Shown here: positions 5,927 to 13,411 of the stretch, in pieces
How the letters are laid out: each line of letters begins with the position of its first letter
How positions within the stretch are numbered: the first letter of the stretch is position 1
Assembly: GCA_023441105.1 (NCBI GenBank)
Contig: JAEZQX010000441.1
Location: 1 to 17,054 of the forward strand
Source of the DNA: Pseudomonadota bacterium
Lineage (GTDB): Bacteria; Pseudomonadota; Gammaproteobacteria; Burkholderiales; Burkholderiaceae
DNA length: 17,054 nt
Direction: 5' to 3'
Program-made: the position numbers and the translations under genes
The notes under the pieces: generated by a model
Told to the model about the DNA's origin: nothing
The model's database searches: none
Seen by the model: only the letters and a program-made list of their open reading frames with translations

Positions 5927-7291
5927 TCAGTGCTCCTTGCCGCTAGGGGTCGGGCCGCCCGGCACGCCTTCGTCCGGCGTATCGGCAGGACCCGGTGGAT
6001 GGGAATGAGGGGAGGGGTGGACCTGCCCGTCGGCGCCAGGTCCATCGTCCGCAGCCGGCGGCGCATCACCCGTGCCCACGACGCCGGCCGCCAGCAGCGC
6101 GTCGATCTCGTCGACCGTGAAGCCGGCCTCGGCCAGCAGCTCCAGCGATTGCTGCCCGGGCCGCGGAGCATGGCGGTATACGTTCGGGGGCGTGGCCGAA
6201 AAGGCCTGCGGCACGCCGATCTGCAGCATCCGGCCCTCGGTCGGATGCTCGACCGTCTGCAGGAAGCCGGAGCCGCGCAGGTGCGGGTCGGCGACGAGAT
6301 CCTCGACCTCGCTGACCGGCACGGCAGGCAGGTCACAGGCATGCAGCAGTTCCAGCCATTGCGCGGTGGTGCGTTCGGCGAGGAAGCCGGCGAGCATGGC
6401 GTAGGCATCGTCGTAGTGCTGCGCCCGGGTGGCCTGGTCGGCGAAGCGCGGGTCGGATTCCCAGATATCGCGCCGGCCGATCGCCTCGAAGAACGTCTGC
6501 CACTGTCGGTCGGTGTAGACGAGCACGCAGATGTAGCCGTCGCGGGTCCGATAGGGACGGCGATTGCGTGTGGTCAGCCGGCCATAGCCCTTGGCTCCGG
6601 TAGCCGGCTCGAACGACAAGCCGCCGAGGTGGTCGCCCAGCACCATCTGGACCAGGGACTCGAACATCGGCACCTCCACCTGCTGGCCTTCGCCGGTGCG
6701 CTGCTGGTGCACGAATGCCGCGAGCATCGCATGGGCAGCGCTCAGTCCCGCGAGCCGGTCGGCAATCACCATCGGCACGAAGCGCGGCTCCTCGGCGCCG
6801 CTCATCGTGAAAGTGGCCGCCAGTCCGCCGAAGCCCTGGATCAGGTCGTCATAGGCAGGGCGGCCGGCATAGCAGCCCTTGCTGCCGTAGCCGACCAGGT
6901 TGAGATAGACGATCGACGGGCTCACCCGCGCAATGTCCTCATAGGCGAGCCCGAGCCGGGCCATTGCCGAGGGCCGGATATTGTGCAGGAAGCCGTGTGC
7001 GTTGCGGCACAGCCGCAAGATGGCATCGCGGCCGCGCGGATCGCGGGCATCGATGACCGCGCTGCGCTTGTTGCGGTTGGCATGCATGAACACCGGTCCC
7101 ATCAGCGGACTGCGCTTCGCGCCGGCATGACGGAACACGTCGCCGCCGGGCGGCTCCACCTTGATGACGTCGGCGCCGTAGTCGGCGAGGACCTGGCTCG
7201 CCAGCGGCGCAGCCAGCACCGTCGACATGTCGACGATGCGAAGGCCGGCCAGCGGCCCGGTGGCCGCCGGCAAGGTACTACTTGAGCTCAT
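5927..7291 (-). CDS. Class III (CaiB/BaiF) CoA-transferase
   Basis: A 454-residue class III CoA-transferase, which moves CoA between a donor thioester and a free carboxylic acid through an enzyme-bound aspartyl intermediate. Family landmarks are clear: GLRIVDMSTVLAAPLASQVLADYGADVIKVEPPGGD (about 16-51), RNKRSAVIDARDPRGRDAIL, NIRPSAMARLGLAYEDI, SIVYLNLVGYG, GQQVEVPMFESLVQMVLGDHL, and the lid segment with GYICVLVYTDRQWQTFFEAIG. The likely catalytic aspartate is Asp178 in MVIADRLAGLSAAHAMLAA. The ATG at 7291 lies inside the end of the TRAP binding-protein gene (14-nt overlap). No better start exists without losing the first conserved block. From about residue 406 to the end the protein carries a proline-, glycine- and histidine-rich tail that the family usually lacks. 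The substrate is probably the acid imported by the adjacent TRAP system, but it is not identifiable. Confidence 0.92.
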   Translation of the reverse strand: MSSSSTLPAATGPLAGLRIVDMSTVLAAPLASQVLADYGADVIKVEPPGGDVFRHAGAKRSPLMGPVFMHANRNKRSAVIDARDPRGRDAILRLCRNAHGFLHNIRPSAMARLGLAYEDIARVSPSIVYLNLVGYGSKGCYAGRPAYDDLIQGFGGLAATFTMSGAEEPRFVPMVIADRLAGLSAAHAMLAAFVHQQRTGEGQQVEVPMFESLVQMVLGDHLGGLSFEPATGAKGYGRLTTRNRRPYRTRDGYICVLVYTDRQWQTFFEAIGRRDIWESDPRFADQATRAQHYDDAYAMLAGFLAERTTAQWLELLHACDLPAVPVSEVEDLVADPHLRGSGFLQTVEHPTEGRMLQIGVPQAFSATPPNVYRHAPRPGQQSLELLAEAGFTVDEIDALLAAGVVGTGDAPPAADDGPGADGQVHPSPHSHPPGPADTPDEGVPGGPTPSGKEH

Positions 7292-8309
7292 TCAGATACG
7301 CTTCCAGCACCGCGTTGCCCGGCAGGCCGCGCCGCTCCAGCTGCGCCGCCCATTCGCTGCGCGCCGCGGCCGACGCGTCCGCAAGCTTCTTCTGGTCGGC
7401 CTCCGAAAGGGTGAAATGCTTGACGCCCGCAGCCTCGATCTTGGTCCGGTTGCTGGCGCCGCTGGCGTCGAGGAATTCGCAGACATTGAGCGATGCCTTC
7501 TTGCCGGCCTCCAGCATCGCTTCCTGCACGTTCTTCGGGAAGGCCTGGAAGCGCTTCTTGCTCATCGAATAGGTCAGCAGCACGGTACCGAAGCTCACGT
7601 CCTGGGTCCCGGCCTTGAGCCGCCCCGGCAGGTCGTAGGCGAGCAGGCTGGTGGTCGGGAACACCACGCCGTCGATGGTGCCGCGAGTAAGCGAATCGTA
7701 GGTGTCGGGGGCAGCCATGTTGACCGGGACGCCGCCCAGGGCCTTGATGGTGGCCGCCTGGGCGCCGCCGGCGGTGCGCAGCTTGAGGCCGCCCACGTCG
7801 GCGAGCGAGGTGATCGGCTTGCTGGCATAGATCTGGTATGGCTCGAGGATCGTGGAGATCAGGATGACGATGCCATTCGGGTCGAGCTCGCGCTGCGCCA
7901 GCACGCCGCCATGGGCCAGCTTGAGGAACGCCTCCGTCCCCTGGCAGGAAGTCTTGGCCAGCCCCGGCAACTCCGAGACCGTCATCAGCGGCATCTTGTC
8001 CGAAACGTACGACGGGACGACGTAAGACATGTCGGACACCCCGGACATCGCCAGCTGCAGCATGTCCTTGGCCTTGCCAAGCTGTTCGGCCGGGAAATGC
8101 TGCAGTGTGATCGCATTGTCGGTGCGTTTGCGCACTTCCTCGACCCAGAACTTCATGCCGCGCTCGGCGAAGAAATGGCCGGCCGGCAGCGAATCCGCGA
8201 CCCGCAACTGCGTCTGCGCCCGGACGGCGGCAGGACACACGGCATAGCAGATCGTGGCGAGGGCGAGCGCGCCGGCCATGCGCCTGAAGTTGTCGGTTGC
8301 CAGGTTCAT
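7278..8309 (-). CDS. dctP: TRAP transporter solute-binding protein (DctP family)
   Basis: A 343-residue periplasmic binding protein of the DctP family, which captures an organic acid and hands it to the TRAP membrane subunits. The signal peptide is MNLATDNFRRMAGALALATICYAVCPAAVRA, with likely cleavage after Ala31. The mature part begins QTQLRVADSLPAGHFFAERGMKFWVEEV, and the family landmark LADVGGLKLRTAGG follows, with Arg178 the residue that usually pairs with the ligand carboxylate. The C-terminal half carries DTYDSLTRGTIDGVVFP and the long helix with FPKNVQEAMLEAGKK. I chose the ATG at 8309 over the in-frame ATG at 8378, because the later one has AAAGGAGA about seven bases upstream and directly begins a good signal peptide. 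The end overlaps the CoA-transferase start by 14 nt. The gene symbol reflects the family; the ligand is unknown. Confidence 0.93.
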   Translation of the reverse strand: MNLATDNFRRMAGALALATICYAVCPAAVRAQTQLRVADSLPAGHFFAERGMKFWVEEVRKRTDNAITLQHFPAEQLGKAKDMLQLAMSGVSDMSYVVPSYVSDKMPLMTVSELPGLAKTSCQGTEAFLKLAHGGVLAQRELDPNGIVILISTILEPYQIYASKPITSLADVGGLKLRTAGGAQAATIKALGGVPVNMAAPDTYDSLTRGTIDGVVFPTTSLLAYDLPGRLKAGTQDVSFGTVLLTYSMSKKRFQAFPKNVQEAMLEAGKKASLNVCEFLDASGASNRTKIEAAGVKHFTLSEADQKKLADASAAARSEWAAQLERRGLPGNAVLEAYLNELK

Positions 8310-8384
8310 CGTCGTCTCCTTTGAATCTCTGTTGATGTCGAAAAGCCGGGGCGAAGCCATCCGCACCGGAAAGTGCAATCGGGG

Positions 8385-9671
8385 TCAGTTCATCAGTGAC
8401 GGCAACCAGAGCACCAGCTGCGGCACGGCCACCAGCAGTGCGATCAGAAGCAGGTGCGCCACCACGTGCGGCCAGGAACCGATGAACACCTCTTCCAGGG
8501 ATCGCTTCGCATAGCGTGCCACCACGAAGGCATTGAGGCCGACGGGCGGCGTCACCATCCCGACTTCGCCGGCGACGATCATGATGACCCCGAACCAGAT
8601 CGGATCGTAGCCCACCGCCTTCACCACCGGCAGCGCCACCGGTACCGTCAGTACCAGGATCGCGATCTGGTCGAGGAAGCAGCCCAGCACCAGCACGATC
8701 GCTAGGATCACCAGGATGACGACGAGCGGCGCTACGCCGGCGTCGCCGATGGCCGCGATCAGCTGCTGGGTCACGCCCGTCAAGGCAAAGAAGTAGCCGA
8801 AGATGTGGGCACCGACCAGGATCAGAAAGATCATGGCGGTGGAACGCAGTGCATTCACGCAAGCGCGCAGCAGCGCGTCGCGGCCCAGGTGGCCCGACAG
8901 CGCCGCGATCACGCCGGCGCCGAAGGCGCCGAGCGCGGCCGCTTCGGTCGGCGTGGCGATGCCGGAATAGATGACGCCGGTCACCGACAGCAGCAGGACC
9001 AGCATCGGCCAGACCACCTTGAGCGACAGGATCTTCTCGCGCAGGCTGTAGCCGGGTCCCCGCGGCGCTGCAGCCGGATCGCGCCACACCAGGAACAGCA
9101 CGGTCAGGATGATGGTCAGGGTGACGAGGATGCCAGGGACCACGCCACCGATCAGCAGCTTGCCGACGCTCACCTCGGCGATGATGCCGTACAGGATGAG
9201 CGCGATCGACGGCGGGATCAGCATTGCCAGCGTGCCCGAGATCGCCACCACACCGCAGGCGAGCCGCGGCTCGTAGCCCTGCCGCAGCATGGCCGGAATC
9301 GAGGTTGCCGACAGCGTGGCGGCTGCGGCCGTGCTCGAACCTGAGATGGCGCCGAAGCCGGCGCCGGCCAATGCGGTTGCGATCGCCAACCCGCCGGGCG
9401 CGCGCCCCACCCAGAACGAGGCGGAGCGAAACAACGAGTCGGCGATGCCACTGATGATCACGAACTCGGCCATCAGGATGAACATCGGAATCGATGTGAG
9501 CTCGAAAGAGCTGACGGTCGACAGCGACGTGGTGGAGAGGATGCCCGACAGCAAGCCGATGCCGCCGGTCTGCAGCAGTCCGGCGGCACCCGCGATTGCC
9601 AGTGCGAAGGCGACCGGGACGCCGGCAGCGAGGAGCACCAGCAGCAGCAGGAACACCAGCGCAGCCAGCAC
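8385..9671 (-). CDS. dctM: TRAP transporter large permease subunit (DctM family)
   Basis: A 428-residue multi-span inner-membrane protein, the catalytic permease of a TRAP sodium-coupled organic-acid importer. Family blocks in order: a hydrophobic first span with GVPVAFALAIAGAAGL; SIPMFILMAEFVIISG; GAISGSSTAAAATLSATSIPAMLRQGYEPRLACGVV; LAMLIPPSIALILYGIIAEVSVGKLLIGGVVPGI; IATPTEAAALGAFGAGVIA; and EVGMVTPPVGLNAFVVARYA. The frame runs open well upstream, so the start must be inferred. GTG at 9671 is preceded by GGAAGG six bases away and yields a protein of typical length. CTG at 9677 is a weaker alternative. That start sits two bases after the small-subunit stop, a tight coupling usual for DctQ-DctM pairs. 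The hydrophobic pattern suggests eleven to twelve spans. Confidence 0.92.
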   Translation of the reverse strand: MLAALVFLLLLVLLAAGVPVAFALAIAGAAGLLQTGGIGLLSGILSTTSLSTVSSFELTSIPMFILMAEFVIISGIADSLFRSASFWVGRAPGGLAIATALAGAGFGAISGSSTAAAATLSATSIPAMLRQGYEPRLACGVVAISGTLAMLIPPSIALILYGIIAEVSVGKLLIGGVVPGILVTLTIILTVLFLVWRDPAAAPRGPGYSLREKILSLKVVWPMLVLLLSVTGVIYSGIATPTEAAALGAFGAGVIAALSGHLGRDALLRACVNALRSTAMIFLILVGAHIFGYFFALTGVTQQLIAAIGDAGVAPLVVILVILAIVLVLGCFLDQIAILVLTVPVALPVVKAVGYDPIWFGVIMIVAGEVGMVTPPVGLNAFVVARYAKRSLEEVFIGSWPHVVAHLLLIALLVAVPQLVLWLPSLMN

Positions 9672-9673
9672 GA

Positions 9674-10186
9674 TCAGCCTTCCATCGTCGATCGGGGCAG
9701 GCCGATCACCGGCTTGCCGGTCAGCAGGGACAGGAGATGGCCGACCACCCGGCCGAGGAGCCGCAGGGCGATGGCCGCCGAGCCGATGACGACGATCAGG
9801 TCGGGTATCCAGGTGGGCCACTCGCGCGCGCCCATGACAACGGCGCCGCTGCGGAAATTGGCAATGGCCGACTGGCCGAAGAGCCACACCAGCCAGAGGA
9901 AGATCGCGGCCATCAGCGCACCCGAAGTGGCCTCGACCAATCGGCGCAGCGGCACCGGGAACCAGCGGGCGAGCAGGTCGACCGCGATGTGATGGTCCTC
10001 GGCGAGCGTATCGGACATTGCGAAGTAGAACAGGGCCGGCATCAGGTACATGCCAACCAGTTCATAGGTCCAGGTCAGCGGTGCATTGAAGAAGTAGCGC
10101 GCGATGACGTCGCAGAAGATGATCAGCATCACCGTCAGCAGGCAGCCGGCGGCGACAACGCGCAGGACCGTCTCGATCCTCCGCAT
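9674..10186 (-). CDS. dctQ: TRAP transporter small permease subunit (DctQ family)
   Basis: A 170-residue four-span membrane protein, the small subunit that pairs with DctM in TRAP importers. It begins MRRIETVLRVVAAGCLLTVMLIIFCDVIARYFFNAPLTWTYELVGMYLMPALFYFAMS, matching the family pattern D-V-x-x-R-Y-x-x-x-x-P-x-x-x-x-x-E. The later spans are about residues 87-105 and 127-147, and the segment RSGAVVMGAREWPTWIPDLIVVIGS is typical. The ATG at 10186 lacks a strong ribosome-binding site; a GTG at 10207 is a possible alternative. Its end carries the ribosome-binding site of the large subunit. The DUF427 gene lies 53 bp upstream on the same strand. It may share that transcript or have its own promoter in the gap; I see no clear promoter there. 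Confidence 0.9.
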   Translation of the reverse strand: MRRIETVLRVVAAGCLLTVMLIIFCDVIARYFFNAPLTWTYELVGMYLMPALFYFAMSDTLAEDHHIAVDLLARWFPVPLRRLVEATSGALMAAIFLWLVWLFGQSAIANFRSGAVVMGAREWPTWIPDLIVVIGSAAIALRLLGRVVGHLLSLLTGKPVIGLPRSTMEG

Positions 10187-10239
10187 CAGGCGGCTGAAGA
10201 TGGCAGGCACCGGAAGCGATTCGCCGACGGGGTGCCGGA

Positions 10240-10632
10240 TCAGTCCGCCGCTTCCTCGATCGCTTCCACCCGGCTCGGGTAGAAGGCGAGGTGCGAGCCG
10301 ATCCGGTCGACGGCGGCATGCGGCTTTTCGTAGGTCCAGGCCGCGTTGACCGAGCCAGTTCCGCCGGCAACGATGCTGTAGTAGGCGCAGTCTCCCTTGT
10401 ATGGGCACCAGGTGGTGTGATCAGTGCGCTGCAACTGCGACATGTCGACGTCTTCGCGCGGAATGTAGTGGACGAGCGGGTAGCGTGCCTCGCTCAGCGT
10501 GAGTGCCTTGCGACTGTCGGCGACCACGCGTCCGGCCACGCGCACCACGACGCGGCGCGGGTTGTCGCTGATGGTGATCGGGTGATCGGGTCCCGGGATC
10601 CTGGTTGTTCTCGAAGTCATCTGCTGGCTCAT
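10240..10632 (-). CDS. DUF427 domain protein
   Basis: A 130-residue protein of the DUF427 family, a compact beta-rich fold of unknown biochemical function that is widespread in bacteria. The diagnostic parts are PRRVVVRVAGRVVADSRKALTLSE (about 25-48), YPLVHYIPREDVDMSQLQRTDHTTWCPYKGDCAYYSI (about 51-87, with Cys76 and Cys82) and AAWTYEKPHAAVDRIGSHLAFYPSRV (about 98-122). The ATG at 10632 is taken as the start. The ATG at 10620, five residues shorter counting the Met, is equally possible, and neither has a strong ribosome-binding site. The gene is divergent from the ABM-like gene and lies just ahead of the TRAP genes on their strand. The 53-bp gap and the unrelated role make functional linkage to the TRAP operon uncertain. 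A cytoplasmic location is expected. Confidence 0.88.
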   Translation of the reverse strand: MSQQMTSRTTRIPGPDHPITISDNPRRVVVRVAGRVVADSRKALTLSEARYPLVHYIPREDVDMSQLQRTDHTTWCPYKGDCAYYSIVAGGTGSVNAAWTYEKPHAAVDRIGSHLAFYPSRVEAIEEAAD

Positions 10633-10778
10633 GAACCGAAGAATAACCCGGACCGCCAGACCGGCTGGGGCAGGGTTGCGGAGCCGTCGCATTGGCGCCA
10701 GACTTGCCAGTGCCGCAGCCTGCGCGGCGAGCGAACAACCACCCGCGCGGGCGAACCGGTCGTACAGGAGAAGCCCGC
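10633..10778. other. Divergent intergenic gap between the DUF427 and ABM-like genes
   Basis: These 146 bp must hold the promoter for at least the plus-strand ABM/BCCT pair and probably one for the DUF427 gene. I see no convincing -35/-10 pair, T-run or inverted repeat in it. The only clear signal is AGGAG eight bases before the ATG at 10779. Confidence 0.4.
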
Positions 10779-11165
10779 ATGGATGCCAAGCAGCCCGACA
10801 GCACGGCCGACAGCACGGCCGACACCGCGGCAACGCCGACCATCGCCCGGATCTGGCGCGGCCGCACTCGCCGTGCCGACGCGGATGCCTACTTGCCGTA
10901 CCTGCTCGAAGCCGGCATCAAGCCGCTGCAGGAGAAGGCGCTGGGCGTTCAGCTCTTCCGGGAAGATCGCGGCGATGAGACCGAGTTCATCACCATCTCC
11001 TACTGGGAGAGCATCCCGGCGATGACCCGTTTCACCGGCGGCGATCCGACCCGGATCCACCACCTCGAGCGGGACGCCGAGTTCCTGATCGAGCTGCCGC
11101 GCAGCATCCAGGTTCTCGAGATCGTCGCCGCGAGCGGGCGCAGGATTCCGGGTGTCGCCGGCTGA
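10779..11165 (+). CDS. Antibiotic-biosynthesis-monooxygenase (ABM)-like small protein
   Basis: A 128-residue protein with the pattern of the dimeric alpha/beta-barrel ABM superfamily. A strand TIARIWRGRT (21-30) is followed by a helix ADADAYLPYLLEAGIKPL, a strand GVQLFREDRGDETEFITISYWES (56-78), a helix with IPAMTRFTGG and HHLERDAEFLIELP, and a final strand QVLEIVA. Members range from quinone monooxygenases to haem-degrading enzymes, and many have no known activity; no catalytic residue can be assigned here. The first 20 residues are a low-complexity leader with DSTADSTAD, from a duplicated 12-bp unit at 10797-10820. The ATG at 10779 is preceded by CAGGAG eight bases upstream, which decides the start over the upstream ATG at 10692. 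The stop is seven bases before the transporter start, so the two genes are probably cotranscribed. Confidence 0.8.
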   Translation: MDAKQPDSTADSTADTAATPTIARIWRGRTRRADADAYLPYLLEAGIKPLQEKALGVQLFREDRGDETEFITISYWESIPAMTRFTGGDPTRIHHLERDAEFLIELPRSIQVLEIVAASGRRIPGVAG

Positions 11166-11172
11166 GCGGAGC

Positions 11173-13143
11173 ATGAACCCGCGCGTCTTCTGGGGCGCCA
11201 GCGTCATCGTCGTGCTCCTGCTGGTTGCCGCCTCGGCAGCCCCCCGACAATCCGACTTCATCTTCAGCTCCGCGCAGCGCTGGGTGATCGGGAACTTCGG
11301 CTGGTTCTACGTCGCGGCAGTCGCAGGCTTCCTGGCCTTCGTCCTGTTCCTGGCCATCGGCGCGACCGGCCGCGTCCGCCTCGGTGCCGATGATGCGGAG
11401 CCGGAGTATCCCTATCTCTCCTGGCTGGCGATGCTGTTCGCGGCCGGGATGGGCATCGGCCTCATGTACTTCGCGGTCGCCGAGCCGGTGCAGCACTACG
11501 TCGCGCCGCCGGAAGTGGCGGCGGGCACCATCCTGGCAGCCCGAGAGGCGATGGTGATCACCTTCATCCACTGGGGCGTGCATGCCTGGGCCATCTACGC
11601 CATCGTCGGACTCAGCCTGGCATATTCCGCACATCGCAAAGGCCTGCCGTTGACCATGAGGTCCGGGCTGCAGCCGCTGCTGGGCCGCCATGTCAAGGGC
11701 CCGATAGGCGACGCCGTCGACATCTTCGCCATCTGCGGAACGCTGTTCGGCATCGCAACCTCGCTGGGCCTGGGCGTGGCGCAGATGAACAGCGGCCTTG
11801 CCTTTCTCCTCGGGGTCCCCAATACGACCATCACCCAGATCCTGCTGATCGCGCTGGTCATGGGGATAGCCACCGCCTCGGTGCTGAGCGGGCTCGACCG
11901 CGGCGTCCGCCGGCTTTCCGAGCTCAACCTGGCTTTGGCGGTCATGCTGATGCTGTTCGTGCTGCTGGCCGGTCCGACGCGCTTCCTGCTGGAAGCGCTG
12001 GTGCAGAACTTCGGCCTCTACCTGGATCACTTCTTCATCCGCACCTTCACCCTCTACGCCTATGAGCCGCGCAGCTGGATGGCCGACTGGACGCTGTTCT
12101 ACTGGGCATGGTGGATCGCCTGGTCGCCTTTCGTCGGCATGTTCATCGCGCGGATCTCGCGCGGCCGGACCGTGCGCGAGTTCGTCGCCGGCGTGCTGCT
12201 GGTGCCGACGGGCTTCTCCTTCCTCTGGATGACGGTCTTCGGCAATACGGCGATGGCACTGGACATGGGCGAGGCAGCGGGTGCAATCGCCAAGGCGGTG
12301 CAGGCCGACCTGTCGACGGCGCTGTTCCACTTTCTTTCCTACCTCCCCGGCACCGCAGTCACTTCCACACTGGCGGTCGCCCTGGTGATCGTCTTCTTCG
12401 TGACCTCCGCCGACTCCGCCTCGCTCGTCATCGACTCCATCGCCTCGGGCGGCAAAGAGGACACGCCGGTCTGGCAACGCGTCTACTGGTGCAGCCTGGA
12501 AGGCCTGGCGGCCGCGCTCCTGCTGCTGGCCGGCGGGCTCACGGCCTTGCAGGCGGCCACCCTGGTGGCAGCGTTGCCGTTCGCCATCGTGTTGATCCTG
12601 CTGTCCTGGGGACTGTACCGAGGCCTGAGCGCGGATGTCCGGGGCGACGCCCTCAGCGACACCGACCTGGACGGAGCAACGCTGTCGCTACGACTGCGGC
12701 GGGTCCTGGTACCGACCACCCGCGAGGATGTCGAGATGCAACTGGACCGCGCCGTGACACCTGCGCTCGAGACGGTCCGCGAGGCGCTGACGCTGGAGGG
12801 TGTCGAGGCCCAGGTGACGCGCAGCGCCGACCGCGTCGTGCTGAAGGCAAACGGCATCGACGGCAGCCTGTTTTCCTATGCGATCCAGATGGTGATGCAG
12901 CCGCTTGCCGCGTTTTCGCTGGTCGAGGCGCGGCAAGCGCAACGGACCTTCGAATGGCGGCTGCATGTCTTCGTTGCCGAAGCGCACCGCATGTCGGCCG
13001 ACGTCACCGACTTCGGCCGCGAGCAGATCGTGGCCAACGTGCTGGAGAAGCTGGCGACATGGCGCAAGGGACGAACCGGGCCTGCTGACCAGGCGGGTGC
13101 GCGACAACTGTCCGCCGGGAGCAAGCCGCGCTTCGCGCCATGA
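11173..13143 (+). CDS. BCCT-family choline/betaine-type transporter (BetT-like)
   Basis: A 656-residue inner-membrane carrier of the betaine/choline/carnitine (BCCT) family. The glycine-rich substrate segment is AAGMGIGLMYFAVAEPVQHYVAPPE (about 90-114), matching the BetT subgroup. The tryptophan-rich family signature is WTLFYWAWWIAWSPFVGMFIARISRGRTVREF (306-337), and TSADSASLVID sits at 411-421. About twelve membrane spans run from residue 8 to 483. A hydrophilic C-terminal region of some 170 residues follows, as in BetT-type proteins, where it takes part in osmotic control. Choline or a related quaternary amine is the likely cargo, coupled to protons or sodium, but this is a family inference. 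The ATG at 11173 is used; a GTG at 11152 overlapping the ABM gene is an alternative. No choline-oxidation genes lie nearby. An inverted repeat begins 37 bp past the stop. Confidence 0.92.
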   Translation: MNPRVFWGASVIVVLLLVAASAAPRQSDFIFSSAQRWVIGNFGWFYVAAVAGFLAFVLFLAIGATGRVRLGADDAEPEYPYLSWLAMLFAAGMGIGLMYFAVAEPVQHYVAPPEVAAGTILAAREAMVITFIHWGVHAWAIYAIVGLSLAYSAHRKGLPLTMRSGLQPLLGRHVKGPIGDAVDIFAICGTLFGIATSLGLGVAQMNSGLAFLLGVPNTTITQILLIALVMGIATASVLSGLDRGVRRLSELNLALAVMLMLFVLLAGPTRFLLEALVQNFGLYLDHFFIRTFTLYAYEPRSWMADWTLFYWAWWIAWSPFVGMFIARISRGRTVREFVAGVLLVPTGFSFLWMTVFGNTAMALDMGEAAGAIAKAVQADLSTALFHFLSYLPGTAVTSTLAVALVIVFFVTSADSASLVIDSIASGGKEDTPVWQRVYWCSLEGLAAALLLLAGGLTALQAATLVAALPFAIVLILLSWGLYRGLSADVRGDALSDTDLDGATLSLRLRRVLVPTTREDVEMQLDRAVTPALETVREALTLEGVEAQVTRSADRVVLKANGIDGSLFSYAIQMVMQPLAAFSLVEARQAQRTFEWRLHVFVAEAHRMSADVTDFGREQIVANVLEKLATWRKGRTGPADQAGARQLSAGSKPRFAP

Positions 13144-13179
13144 CCTGCGGCCACCGGGCAATGCCTGCACGTTCTCACG

Positions 13180-13207
13180 CCAGATAGGCAACGTGTTGCC
13201 TATCTGG
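13180..13207. repeat. 28-nt near-perfect inverted repeat
   Basis: Two 13-base arms (ccagataggcaac and gttgcctatctgg) are separated by two bases, equivalent to a 12-bp stem with a CGTG loop. It lies 37 bp after the BCCT stop and about 100 bp before the candidate promoter of the Liv operon. No T-run follows directly; the next bases are ccccgggttttcc. It may be a transcription terminator for the BCCT unit or a protein-binding site. Its near-perfect symmetry and lower GC content stand out. Confidence 0.85.
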
Positions 13208-13304
13208 CCCCGGGTTTTCCAGGGTCGCCCGGTCCAGTCCCGGCGCCTGTCCTGCTATCGATGGCGCATGGCCAGTCACCGGCTCACCGGGATCATCGGA
13301 CATC

Positions 13305-13333
13305 TTGCCGAACCGTCGATTCGACTCTAGTAT
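13305..13333 (+). promoter_or_regulatory. Candidate sigma-70 promoter of the Liv/acyl-CoA ligase operon
   Basis: TTGCCG at 13305-13310 and TAGTAT at 13328-13333 are separated by exactly 17 bp, each matching four of six consensus bases. They lie about 80 bp upstream of the ATPase start in the local AT-rich part of the gap. An inverted repeat TATGC-N10-GCATA (13331-13350) overlaps the -10 element and could be an operator. The call rests on spacing and position only. Confidence 0.4.
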
Positions 13334-13411
13334 GCGAAACATGCTGCATAAATAAGGCAGGCTCGGACTTGTACCGCGCAGGCCCCGACGAACCGAGGTG
13401 GAGACAGGCAG

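Noticed and set aside
5402..7285. A 627-codon open frame on the plus strand opposite the MaoC and CoA-transferase genes
   Set aside because: It is antisense to two genes with clear family motifs and has no recognisable domain; long antisense frames are expected at this GC content.
7288..9087. A 599-codon minus-strand frame across the DctP and DctM genes
   Set aside because: It is an out-of-frame copy of two well-supported genes, rich in Arg/Gly/Ala and without domain features.
11032..12477. A 481-codon minus-strand frame opposite the BCCT gene
   Set aside because: Composition (His, Asp, Glu, Gln, Arg) is the reverse-complement shadow of a hydrophobic membrane protein.
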